Positions 7,291 through 14,004 of a stretch of 23,116 bases of DNA are shown one piece after another (the first letter of the stretch is position 1; every line of letters starts with the position of its first letter). This DNA comes from JALHFZ01 sp964483085 (lineage in GTDB: Bacteria; Synergistota; Synergistia; Synergistales; Aminobacteriaceae): assembly GCA_964483085.1 (NCBI GenBank), contig CAYZZX010000020.1, forward strand, positions 1 through 23,116, read 5' to 3'. The position numbers and the translations under genes were made by a program. The notes beneath the pieces are model-generated. The model searched no databases. It worked only from the letters and a program-made list of their open reading frames with translations, and had not been told where the DNA came from.

Positions 7291-8621
7291 CAACGGTTTT
7301 CCCCTCCCGATTTCTTCATCAACAGTGCGATATAAAAACCGTCCACCCAGGGGAGCCCCGGCAGAACATAGGTCCCCCACGGCTTGCCCCTGCGGAATAA
7401 TTTCCCCTCAAAGGGAAAGGACAGCTCCATGCAGTTCTTTTCCGAGGAAAGGGCCCCGGCCACGACATTCTCATTTTCGTTTTTCATGAGGCTACATGTA
7501 GAGTAGACCACAATTCCTCCCGGCGCAATAAGAGAAAGAGCTCTTTTCAAAAGATTTTCCTGAAGAAGGGCGAAAGAAGCGAGTTTTTCCGGCGTCAGCC
7601 TCCACTTTCCCTCCGGATGACGATTCCACGTGCCGCTTCCGGAACAGGGCGCGTCAAGGGAGATCATTCCGGGAGGGGCTTTCGGCTCGAGCTCCAGGGC
7701 GTCTCCCTGGCGGAGAGTGATATTCTCTCCGACCTTGAGCCGCTTCAGCTCTCTTCTCGCGGCGTCGACTCTGCCCCGGGAAAGCTCTATGCACTCAAGA
7801 GGAGTATCGGGAAAGAGAGAGGCAAGATGCCCGGTTTTGATTCCCCTTCCGCTGCACATCTCGAGAATGGGTCCTCCGCGATGCACCTTTCTCATGACTT
7901 CGCTCACAAGCATGGATGACTCCGACTGGGGCGTTGCGAGCCCCTCTTCATATCCGGGAAAGTCCTTCGGATAGATTGTCGTCCCAAGCCTCAGGGAGGA
8001 GTCCACTGCCGGAGACTGCCAGCATCGAATTCCCTTTCGGCGTGCCTTTTCGACCAACTCTCTGGAGCTGGCGCCGGCTGAAATCCGGAAGGAGGCATAG
8101 GGGCGGATCCGGGCCATCTTCAGAAGGGACTTTGCCTCTTCTCCCCATGTGTTCCGCCAGGAAGAGGCCACCCAGCCGGGAACGCCTGCAGCAAGGGCCT
8201 GTTCTTTCTGCCCTCCGGACCGCTCTATTTTTCGCAGTTCCTCCGCTCCCTCAGAGGCTATTCTCCGAAGGACCGCATTGGCTATTCTGGCGCCCTTCTC
8301 CTCGCCCTTCTTTTTCAAGACCTGAACGAGTCCGTTCACGAGCACTTTCGGAGCAAACCTTCTCAGTTCGAGGATTCCAGCTGTACCGATGCACAGGACA
8401 TCTCCCGTCAGCTGGGAGACGGAGGAGGGTGAGGCGGAAAGGAATCTGCCGTATATCTCCTTCCAGAGATATTGCCGCCGCAGGGTGATATAGACAAGGG
8501 AGGTTGCGAGGGTGAGATCTCCCGGAGTGAGAACCGGAGCAATTCTGCGGATGGATTCTGAAGCGAACTGGCCCTGCCGGACGTCGTTCCAGACGACCAG
8601 GGAGGCTTCGATCCCCCTCAT
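7290..8621 (-). CDS. rsmB: 16S rRNA (cytosine(967)-C(5))-methyltransferase RsmB
   Basis: RsmB methylates C967 of 16S rRNA using S-adenosylmethionine. The 443-residue protein has an N-terminal NusB-like helical domain (about 1-135), a linker and a Rossmann-fold methyltransferase domain (about 170-443). Both cysteines of the RNA m5C mechanism are present: C326 in DAPCSGSG (323-330) and C376 in STCSL (374-378). The SAM loop reads EMCSGRGIKTGHLA (254-267); most family members have a C-A-x-P-G-G-K-T form here, so this copy is mildly divergent. The ATG overlaps the stop of the upstream gene (TGATG) and has only a weak ribosome site, so it probably depends on translational coupling. The PASTA gene follows with another TGATG junction. 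Confidence 0.93.
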   Translation of the reverse strand: MRGIEASLVVWNDVRQGQFASESIRRIAPVLTPGDLTLATSLVYITLRRQYLWKEIYGRFLSASPSSVSQLTGDVLCIGTAGILELRRFAPKVLVNGLVQVLKKKGEEKGARIANAVLRRIASEGAEELRKIERSGGQKEQALAAGVPGWVASSWRNTWGEEAKSLLKMARIRPYASFRISAGASSRELVEKARRKGIRCWQSPAVDSSLRLGTTIYPKDFPGYEEGLATPQSESSMLVSEVMRKVHRGGPILEMCSGRGIKTGHLASLFPDTPLECIELSRGRVDAARRELKRLKVGENITLRQGDALELEPKAPPGMISLDAPCSGSGTWNRHPEGKWRLTPEKLASFALLQENLLKRALSLIAPGGIVVYSTCSLMKNENENVVAGALSSEKNCMELSFPFEGKLFRRGKPWGTYVLPGLPWVDGFYIALLMKKSGGENR

Positions 8622-9301
8622 CAGGAGACCACTTCGGCTTCGAGGGGTTCTCCGGCCATGCGTGTCCGGACAAAGAGCGCTGACGGAACGACGAAGGTGA
8701 GGGGGCCGAATCCCCTTGACTCTCTCTTGACATCAATTCCGGTAATCTCCAGTCCTTCGAGACGGGTATCGGTGGTGATGTACCGCTGAACTGCAGGGCT
8801 CACCTTCGTGCCCAGAAAATGCGCCACTGCAAGGGCAACCAGAACGGCGAGAATGCTGAGATTGTCCGTCAGCCAGAGAAGGAGAAGAAAAACCAGTGCC
8901 GACAGGGTGTTCACCACAACAATTGTGGTGCCGCACTTACTATGGATCGCAAGAGACGTCTCTCCCTTCCGAAGACGGAGAAGAGCCTGTTCTGCAGCTG
9001 CAAGGACTTCGTCCGGATCAAGCCCTCCGCTCAGGGAGAAGCCGCTCTCTTCGGATGCTCCCTCAATGGAAAGAACGCCGTACCGCTCTTCGAGGACCGC
9101 GATGGTCGCATGTTCAAGGGCATGGTTCCTCCGTATTTTCTTATTGGAGAGAATCCGGAAGAGCTGTGTCGGCCCCATGAACACCCAGAAAAAGGAACGG
9201 AGAGTGAACCCCAGGGGTATGAGGAGGGCAAAGAAAAGCAGCAGCAGAATAGCCAGCCAGGGGAAGACAAACAGAAAAAGCAGGATCACCAGAAGAGGCA
9301 T
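8621..9301 (-). CDS. DUF6391-type membrane protein with an HALEH motif
   Basis: The function is not known. The 226-residue protein begins with two close hydrophobic helices (about 2-45), then a soluble domain carrying RRNHALEHATI (57-67), an acidic/alpha segment (about 94-113), HSKCGTT (120-126), and a second membrane pair (about 127-164). The C-terminal tail (about 165-226) is soluble and beta-rich. The NHALEHAT signature is what I associate with DUF6391. The ATG at 9301 has AAAGGAG 7 nt upstream; an earlier in-frame start (9367) would lie across the terminator at 9334-9368 and is rejected. It is the first gene of the operon and is coupled to rsmB by TGATG. No clear promoter is seen in the 32 nt between the upstream terminator and its start. 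Confidence 0.75.
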   Translation of the reverse strand: MPLLVILLFLFVFPWLAILLLLFFALLIPLGFTLRSFFWVFMGPTQLFRILSNKKIRRNHALEHATIAVLEERYGVLSIEGASEESGFSLSGGLDPDEVLAAAEQALLRLRKGETSLAIHSKCGTTIVVVNTLSALVFLLLLWLTDNLSILAVLVALAVAHFLGTKVSPAVQRYITTDTRLEGLEITGIDVKRESRGFGPLTFVVPSALFVRTRMAGEPLEAEVVS

Positions 9302-9333
9302 GGTTATTCTCCTTTCATCGACAAGTTGATTTG

Positions 9334-9368
9334 AAACAAAATGGAGCGACCAAAAAAGCCGCTCCATT
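9334..9368 (-). terminator. Intrinsic terminator after the metallopeptidase gene
   Basis: On the minus strand a perfect 9-bp stem (AATGGAGCG / CGCTCCATT; arms 9360-9368 and 9340-9348) with an 11-nt loop is followed by TTGTTT. It lies 43 nt past the metallopeptidase stop and just before the long operon. Since no strong promoter is seen between it and the next gene, it may act as a partial terminator that lets some transcripts continue. Confidence 0.75.
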
Positions 9369-9411
9369 CTTCATTCACGGTCCCGCCGGAAACAGAAAGA
9401 ATGGAGGAGAC

Positions 9412-10107
9412 CTAATCTCTGCTGCCGAACATACCCCGAAGAAACAGGAGGCGGATAAGCTGCGCGAAGGCCATTACAGTGGCGGCAACATAGGTCCATG
9501 CGGCGGCCTTGAGTACTGATCGCGCCCCTCCTATTTCCTCAGTGCTTAAAATTCCCGTATCAGCGAGGACCCGCAGGGCCCTCGAACTCGCGTCGAACTC
9601 CACAGGAAGGGTCACCAAATGAAAGACGATCACCCCCAGAAAGAGGACGATCCCCAGATTCATGAGCAACTCCCCCCGCATGAGAATGCCGATAAAAAAC
9701 AGGGGAAATGCGAGGGTGGAACCGATACCCACCACAGGAACGATGGCGTTGCGAAGCTTCAGAGGAGAATAGTTCAAACTGTCCTGTATGGCGTGCCCCA
9801 CTTCGTGGGCAGCGACACCGATTGCGGCAATGCTCGTGCTGCCGTAGACCGAATCGGACAGGCTCAAACTCTTGTCCCGGGGGTCATAGTGATCCGTCAG
9901 ATTGCCCGCAACCCGTTCAACGGGAACCTGGTTCAGACCGTGACGGTCGAGGAGCGCACGGGCAGCGGAGGCGGCCGTCGTCCCCTGCCGGGAAGCCACC
10001 TGGCTATACCGGGTGAATACGGATTTGATCCGGTACTGCGCCCACATGGCGAGCATCAGGGCCGGTAGAAGAAGTATCATTGTAGGATCAAAGAAAAAAG
10101 GAAACAT
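9412..10107 (-). CDS. Membrane zinc metallopeptidase, YugP type
   Basis: This belongs to the neutral zinc metallopeptidase family PF04298 (Bacillus YugP-like), whose substrates are not established. The 231-residue protein starts with a transmembrane segment (about 8-24). It has the zinc-binding HEVGH motif (101-105) in AAIGVAAHEVGHAIQ, followed by two or three further hydrophobic segments (about 118-180) and one near the C-terminus (about 203-225). The ATG at 10107 has AGGAGG 8 nt upstream. The GTG three codons earlier overlaps that ribosome site and cannot be the start. It has its own promoter (10177-10205) and a leader hairpin, and a terminator follows, so it is probably a single-gene unit. 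Proteolysis of membrane proteins is a reasonable guess only. Confidence 0.88.
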   Translation of the reverse strand: MFPFFFDPTMILLLPALMLAMWAQYRIKSVFTRYSQVASRQGTTAASAARALLDRHGLNQVPVERVAGNLTDHYDPRDKSLSLSDSVYGSTSIAAIGVAAHEVGHAIQDSLNYSPLKLRNAIVPVVGIGSTLAFPLFFIGILMRGELLMNLGIVLFLGVIVFHLVTLPVEFDASSRALRVLADTGILSTEEIGGARSVLKAAAWTYVAATVMAFAQLIRLLFLRGMFGSRD

Positions 10108-10133
10108 GGCGTTCACCTCCTGAACTCTTTATT

Positions 10134-10161
10134 GCAGAGAAAAGAATACTCTTTTCTCTGC
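10134..10161 (-). other. Strong hairpin in the metallopeptidase leader / after degT
   Basis: A perfect 11-bp inverted repeat (GCAGAGAAAAG and CTTTTCTCTGC) with a 6-nt loop ends 12-13 nt before the AGGAGG site of the metallopeptidase gene. It has no T run after it on either strand. It lies downstream of the predicted start of transcription (~10170), so it would form at the very 5' end of that mRNA; it could protect the message or act as the end of the degT transcript. Confidence 0.6.
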
Positions 10162-10176
10162 TCTTTCAGCATCGGT

Positions 10177-10205
10177 ATTTTACACGGTTCCGGAGGAAAG
10201 AGCAA
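10177..10205 (-). promoter_or_regulatory. Probable promoter of the metallopeptidase gene
   Basis: On the minus strand TTGCTC (10205-10200) is followed after 17 nt by TAAAAT (10182-10177). The -10 box matches the consensus at 5 of 6 positions, the -35 box at 3 of 6. Transcription would start near 10170, just after the degT stop and just before the hairpin at 10134-10161. Confidence 0.5.
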
Positions 10206-10211
10206 TATTGG

Positions 10212-11351
10212 TCAGACATTTTTTCCGTAGAACGTCGCTGCTGCTGACACGATACGCCGCTGTTCTTCCATAGTAAGCTCCGGAAAGACCGGCAGCGCGA
10301 GGGTTTCCCTGCTGAGCTGTTCGGAGACGGGAAAGTCCCCCTCCTTGTGCCCCAGAAAAGAAAAGCATTTCTGAAGATGAAGGCTCACCGGATAATAAAT
10401 CCTGCTGACGATCCCCTCTTCGTCGAGAAAGCGCTGCAGTTCGTCCCGCCTTTGGGCTTTGACGACGTACTGATGATAAATATGATAATTCCCGTAAAGT
10501 TCCGCAGGGGGGGTGATCACATCGAGAAGTCCGTATTCGGCGAAAAGGGCGGAATACCGGCCGCTGACCCCGCGCCGTTCCTCATTCCATTCCTCGAGAT
10601 GCCGGAGCTTTACCCGGAGTATGGCGGCCTGCAGTGTATCAAGGCGGCTGTTGAGACCGACTTCGTCATGGTAATAGGTCTTTCCCGCCCCGTGAACTCT
10701 CAGCGTCTTCAGACGGTCCGACAACTTCCGGTCGGGCGTGACCATCAGCCCTCCGTCGCCGTATCCTCCGAGATTTTTCGTAGGAAAGAAGGAAAAGCAC
10801 CCCAAAGTTCCCACCGCCCCTGCTCGAAGGGGCTTTCCGTCAATCGACCGCCAGGAACCGAAGGCCTGAGCCGCGTCCTCAACGATCGGAATCCCGCGGG
10901 AGGCAAGCTGGTCAGCCACCCCTTCAAGGGGGGCCATCTGCCCGAAGATATGGACGGGAAGAAAGGCCTTCGTTCTCGGGGTCACGGCGTTCAGAACCTT
11001 GTCGCAGTCGATGTTGTACGTCTTGGGGTCGACATCCACAAAGACCGGCGTAGCTCCCAGACGGGTGATACAGCTGGCCGTAGCGAAAAAGCTGTAAGGA
11101 GTCGTGATGACCTCGTCCCCTTCGCCTATGTCGAGGGCCATGAGGGCAAGGAGGAGCGCGTCGGTGCCGGAGGCGCAGGAGACTGCGGAGACGCCGCCGA
11201 GATACTGTCCGCATTCCTCTTCAAATTGTCCGACCTCGGGCCCGAGAATAAAATGCTGGCCTTCAAGAACTTCTTCGATGGCCTCCTTGATTTCAGCCTG
11301 TATGCGGACGTAATTACGAGTCAGGTCGAGGGTGGGAATTATTGTTTTCAT
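10212..11351 (-). CDS. DegT/DnrJ/EryC1/StrS family PLP-dependent aminotransferase
   Basis: This family transfers an amino group from glutamate or glutamine to keto sugars bound to nucleotides, for polysaccharide or glycan precursors. The 379-residue protein has the normal length. SGTDALLLAL (61-70) is in the PLP phosphate region, EDAAQAFGS (158-166) includes the aspartate that contacts the PLP ring nitrogen, and FFPTKNLGGYGDGG (188-201) contains the Schiff-base lysine K192. The exact sugar cannot be read from sequence. The ATG is the only sensible start, with GGGAGG 13 nt upstream, a rather long spacing. No other sugar-nucleotide or glycosyltransferase gene is nearby, so it is isolated from a biosynthetic cluster. 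It lies downstream of a GntR regulator, but a terminator separates them. Confidence 0.92.
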   Translation of the reverse strand: MKTIIPTLDLTRNYVRIQAEIKEAIEEVLEGQHFILGPEVGQFEEECGQYLGGVSAVSCASGTDALLLALMALDIGEGDEVITTPYSFFATASCITRLGATPVFVDVDPKTYNIDCDKVLNAVTPRTKAFLPVHIFGQMAPLEGVADQLASRGIPIVEDAAQAFGSWRSIDGKPLRAGAVGTLGCFSFFPTKNLGGYGDGGLMVTPDRKLSDRLKTLRVHGAGKTYYHDEVGLNSRLDTLQAAILRVKLRHLEEWNEERRGVSGRYSALFAEYGLLDVITPPAELYGNYHIYHQYVVKAQRRDELQRFLDEEGIVSRIYYPVSLHLQKCFSFLGHKEGDFPVSEQLSRETLALPVFPELTMEEQRRIVSAAATFYGKNV

Positions 11352-11378
11352 AATATAAGGAGAACCTCCCGGGAAATT

Positions 11379-11398
11379 CGTCCGGGGATCACCGGACG
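11379..11398 (-). other. GC-rich hairpin in the degT leader
   Basis: A perfect 7-bp inverted repeat (CGTCCGG / CCGGACG, 6-nt loop) lies 28 nt before the aminotransferase start, upstream of its GGGAGG site. A possible -10 sequence TATAGA (minus strand, about 11418-11413) lies further upstream but has no good -35 box. The hairpin has no T run, so it is more likely part of the mRNA leader than a terminator. Confidence 0.4.
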
Positions 11399-11449
11399 GG
11401 ATTTGACGTTATTCTATAGTATTCTCACTGAAAAAAGCCTTTTTTGGCA

Positions 11450-11485
11450 AAAGAAAAGGGGAGCATCCGATATTTTGGGCTCCCC
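11450..11485 (-). terminator. Intrinsic terminator after the GntR regulator gene
   Basis: On the minus strand GGGGAGC and GCTCCCC (arms 11485-11479 and 11464-11458) form a 7-bp stem with a 14-nt loop, followed directly by TTTTCTTTT. This is a classical rho-independent terminator, about 30 nt past the gntR-type stop codon. Confidence 0.8.
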
Positions 11486-11515
11486 CGAGACACTCTGCCG
11501 CTTCAGGAGACGGAA

Positions 11516-12172
11516 CTACTCCTCCACAACCTGGCTGAGACCGGAAAAAGCGTCGCTCAGATGCTGGCGCATCAGCTTCACGCATTTTTCAGCGTCATGG
11601 GCGCGGAGGGCCACAAGGATCTCTCTATGGGCTTCCACCGTGGGAATGCTTTCCCGCTCGTAGAAGGGATCGTAAAAAACGATGTAGGCATTCGTCCGGG
11701 CGAGGATGTTCTCTACGTATTCCGCCAGAACCTTGTTCCCGCTTGCGTCAGCCAGGGTCTTATGGAAGGTTTCATTGACCTCAAGATACACTTCAAGATC
11801 CCGCTGATCTATTGCCCGGGACTCCTCCACGATGGCCTCCTCGAGACGGCGGAGATGACGCTCTCCCACCCGCTCCGCGGCAAGGCGGATGGCAAGGCAT
11901 TCAAGCTGCTCCCGAACGAGGAAGGTGTCCTCAATTTCCTTGGCTGTGGGAGCAGCAAGGCGGGCTCCGCTGTTCGGAATGATGATCACCAGCCCTTCGC
12001 TGGCGAGGCGCCTGAGAGCCTCCCGGACGGGAGTTCTGCTGACTCCCATCTGAACTGCTATCGTTACCTCCGGCAGCCGCTGCCCCGGCTTGAGCTGCTT
12101 TGTGATGATGCGGTGGCGAAGTTCCTGATACGCGTAGTCTGCAGAGGTGGTATAGAGCCTGGGTTCTCTCAT
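11516..12172 (-). CDS. GntR family transcriptional regulator, FCD (FadR-type) subfamily
   Basis: The 218-residue protein has an N-terminal winged helix (about 12-75) with the GntR pattern LKPGQRLPE and GVSRTPVREALRRLASEG (43-60). The C-terminal all-helical FCD domain (about 80-210) is a ligand- and often metal-binding domain for small organic acids. The ATG at 12172 has AGGAGG 8 nt upstream. An in-frame GTG at 12199 is rejected because the ribosome site lies inside that extension and the likely transcription start is at about the same place. It is transcribed alone and ends at a terminator. The regulated genes and ligand are unknown; a candidate self-operator lies in its promoter. Confidence 0.92.
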   Translation of the reverse strand: MREPRLYTTSADYAYQELRHRIITKQLKPGQRLPEVTIAVQMGVSRTPVREALRRLASEGLVIIIPNSGARLAAPTAKEIEDTFLVREQLECLAIRLAAERVGERHLRRLEEAIVEESRAIDQRDLEVYLEVNETFHKTLADASGNKVLAEYVENILARTNAYIVFYDPFYERESIPTVEAHREILVALRAHDAEKCVKLMRQHLSDAFSGLSQVVEE

Positions 12173-12202
12173 AAAAGATTCCTCCTGTTTTTTGCTCACG
12201 AT

Positions 12203-12231
12203 AATCTAGGCGTTTATTGTATAACTGTCAG
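12203..12231 (-). promoter_or_regulatory. Probable promoter of the GntR regulator with a possible operator
   Basis: On the minus strand CTGACA (12231-12226) and TAGATT (12208-12203) are 17 nt apart, giving transcription start near 12196. A TATAAT lies just upstream on the same strand without a good -35 box. Plus-strand TTGTATAACTG (12217-12227), inside the spacer, has the GT-N3-AC core of FadR-type operators, so self-control is plausible. The divergent region 12232-12302 is AT-rich and holds nothing else I can name. Confidence 0.45.
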
Positions 12232-12302
12232 TATTATATATTTTGGCATACTTTAACATGTCCACAAAAAAGAAACAAGACGGAAGGAAACTTATCTCTC
12301 CA

Positions 12303-12311
12303 TGCTACAAT
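12303..12311 (+). promoter_or_regulatory. Possible extended -10 promoter of the 74-residue membrane protein gene
   Basis: TGCTACAAT is a TGn extended -10 element with a 5-of-6 -10 box, placed about 26 nt before the start codon. No -35 box stands out, as is usual for this promoter class. A near copy (TGCTAGAAT) precedes the HAD gene at 13957. Confidence 0.4.
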
Positions 12312-12336
12312 CGGAAGAATAAAGGGAGCTGAGTAT

Positions 12337-12561
12337 ATGCGCCAGTTCGTTCTGCTGCTTTCGATGGGAACAATCGTCCTCTACGGATATGCCCTCGCCG
12401 GAATGGGAGGATATCTGCTCGGCCGGGGACGGATCGATTACGTACTGATCGGCCTTTTCGGAGGATCGATCTCCGCATGGGCGGCTCTCTTTCTGTGGAA
12501 AAAGTACCTGCTCACCCTCGATGAAGAACGAGAGAAACCTGAAAACTCCCCCGACAGCTAA
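12337..12561 (+). CDS. Small membrane protein of 74 residues, function unknown
   Basis: I do not recognise the family. The protein has two hydrophobic segments (about 4-27 and 36-54), separated by a short GRGRIDY loop, and a charged C-terminal tail rich in Glu/Lys (LDEEREKPENS). The first segment is glycine-rich (GMGGYLLG). The layout resembles small AtpZ/AtpI-like helper proteins, but no ATP synthase genes are nearby, so this is only a shape comparison. The ATG at 12337 has AAAGGGAG 8 nt upstream; the frame stays open upstream but without a site. Its stop is 3 nt from the stop of the convergent MocR-type gene, with no room for a terminator. Confidence 0.7.
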   Translation: MRQFVLLLSMGTIVLYGYALAGMGGYLLGRGRIDYVLIGLFGGSISAWAALFLWKKYLLTLDEEREKPENSPDS

Positions 12562-12564
12562 CAA

Positions 12565-13923
12565 TTAAAGGAGCCCCCCCCAGGCCTCCTGCAGAAGCCC
12601 CACCCCGCCCGCAATCCGGGAGGCGTCCACTGAGGCGAGAGCAAAGCGCACTCCTCTGATCGGACTGCCCCGGGGCGAAAAAATTCTGCCGGGCGTCACC
12701 AGCACGCCTTTCTCCCGGGCCCTTTCCGCCGCATCCTCTCCAGTGAGCTTTCCTGTGGAAAACCACAGGTACATTCCGCCGTCTGGCCTCGAAATCTCTC
12801 TTTCTGGAAAAGTTCTACCCAGGGACAAAAAGAGGGTCTCCATCCGTACGGAAAGAACTCCTCTGGCCGTTTCTATCGCCTCGGCGAGGGCTCCCTCCTG
12901 AATGAAACGGCACAGAACAAGCTGTACCAGGGAGGAGACCTGCCCCTGGCGGAACCGTGCTGTTTCGAGGTAGCTGTCGGTGAGAAAGGGAGGAAGGAGC
13001 ACATACCCCATACGGATTCCCGGAAAGAGCAGCTGGGTGAATGATCCGAGGTAGACCACGCCGTCTCCGTCGTCCATCGCCTTGAGGGCAGAGATGCTCT
13101 TGTCGCAGTACCGCAGCTCTCCGTAGCTGTCATCCTCAAGTATGAGAAACCCCTTTTCCGCCCGGAGAGAGAGGATTTCTCTGCGGATTTCAGGAGAAAG
13201 GGTCGTTCCCATGGGGTTTTGAAAGGTCGGAACAAGATACAGAACATCTTTTTCGGACATATTCCGAAGAGCGGACAAGTCTCCTCTTCCGAGAAGCGGT
13301 ACGGTGGAGAGGGGCAGATCCTCGTTTCGAGCAATCCCCTGAATATCGCTGTAGGAAAGCTCTTCTGTAACCACCCTTGTAAAACCTACCTTGCGGCAGG
13401 CACGGAGAAGGGTGGACAGACCGTCCTTTCCTCCGGACGTCACCACCACCTCCTCAGGCTTTGCAGGGATGCCCCGGAGCACCGCATGGCGCAGAAGCGC
13501 CCGGCGAAGTTCAGGATATCCCTCAGGCGGAAGACCTCCGAGGGATATTCCTCCGTCGTCCAGGAGGACAGATCGACTGATCTTCGCCAGAACCTCCGTG
13601 GGAACGAGATCTGCCGTCGGCCGCTCGGAATCGAATCTCAGGCAATCCTCAGGCTCTCCAGAGGGAAAACTCTCCGCGGGAGGACGATCAGCCACGTAAG
13701 TTCCGCTGCGCCCTCTCATGCGGATCAATCCCCTGTCGGAGAGGAGCTCGTAGGCCTCTATCACCGTCGAGCGGCTCACCCCGAGTCTGGCGGCAAGCTC
13801 CCGCGTTCCGGGAAGGCGTACCGAGCCGGAGATGGTGCCTGCCCGAATCATTTTCTCGAGGTGGGAGGCAATCTGCCGGAAGAGGGGGCCAGCATCCGAA
13901 CTCAAAGGGATCTCAAGGAGCAT
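12565..13923 (-). CDS. MocR-type regulator (GntR helix-turn-helix + aminotransferase-like domain) lacking the PLP lysine
   Basis: MocR/GabR/PdxR proteins join a GntR winged helix to a class-I aminotransferase fold that normally binds PLP and senses amines or PLP level. This 452-residue protein has the winged helix at about 10-78 (LPGTRELAARLGVSRSTV) and the aminotransferase-like part at about 100-450. It keeps VTSGGKDGL (161-169), PTFQNPMG (232-239), EDDSYGELRY (263-272) and FPGIRMGYV (300-308). At the Schiff-base position the usual GS-F-S-K reads GSFTQ: the lysine is Gln297, codon CAG at 13035-13033. The ATG at 13923 has AGGAGG 8 nt upstream; a longer frame to 14004 would run into the divergent gene and lacks a site. 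It is divergent from the HAD gene, a common arrangement for a regulator and its target. Ligand and targets are unknown. Confidence 0.88.
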   Translation of the reverse strand: MLLEIPLSSDAGPLFRQIASHLEKMIRAGTISGSVRLPGTRELAARLGVSRSTVIEAYELLSDRGLIRMRGRSGTYVADRPPAESFPSGEPEDCLRFDSERPTADLVPTEVLAKISRSVLLDDGGISLGGLPPEGYPELRRALLRHAVLRGIPAKPEEVVVTSGGKDGLSTLLRACRKVGFTRVVTEELSYSDIQGIARNEDLPLSTVPLLGRGDLSALRNMSEKDVLYLVPTFQNPMGTTLSPEIRREILSLRAEKGFLILEDDSYGELRYCDKSISALKAMDDGDGVVYLGSFTQLLFPGIRMGYVLLPPFLTDSYLETARFRQGQVSSLVQLVLCRFIQEGALAEAIETARGVLSVRMETLFLSLGRTFPEREISRPDGGMYLWFSTGKLTGEDAAERAREKGVLVTPGRIFSPRGSPIRGVRFALASVDASRIAGGVGLLQEAWGGLL

Positions 13924-13956
13924 CTCATCTTCCTCCTCTTTCTTCTCTCTCTTTTC

Positions 13957-13965
13957 TGCTAGAAT
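13957..13965 (+). promoter_or_regulatory. Possible extended -10 promoter of the HAD hydrolase gene
   Basis: TGCTAGAAT (TGn followed by TAGAAT) lies 39 nt before the HAD start codon, in the 81-nt gap shared with the divergent MocR-type gene. No convincing -35 box is present. A regulator bound in this gap could control both genes. Confidence 0.4.
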
Positions 13966-14004
13966 GACCGGTATTCGAGCGAAAATAAAAGAGGTGACTT
14001 CCAA

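Noticed and set aside
9302..9367. 22-codon N-terminal extension of the DUF6391 protein
   Set aside because: It reads through the terminator stem at 9334-9368, whereas AAAGGAG sits 7 nt before the ATG at 9301.
10347..11663. 438-codon plus-strand frame opposite the DegT aminotransferase
   Set aside because: It crosses the terminator and the degT promoter region and has no domain; degT has intact catalytic motifs on the other strand.
11444..12256. 270-codon plus-strand frame opposite the GntR regulator
   Set aside because: It is a shadow of the regulator, running through its terminator and promoter.
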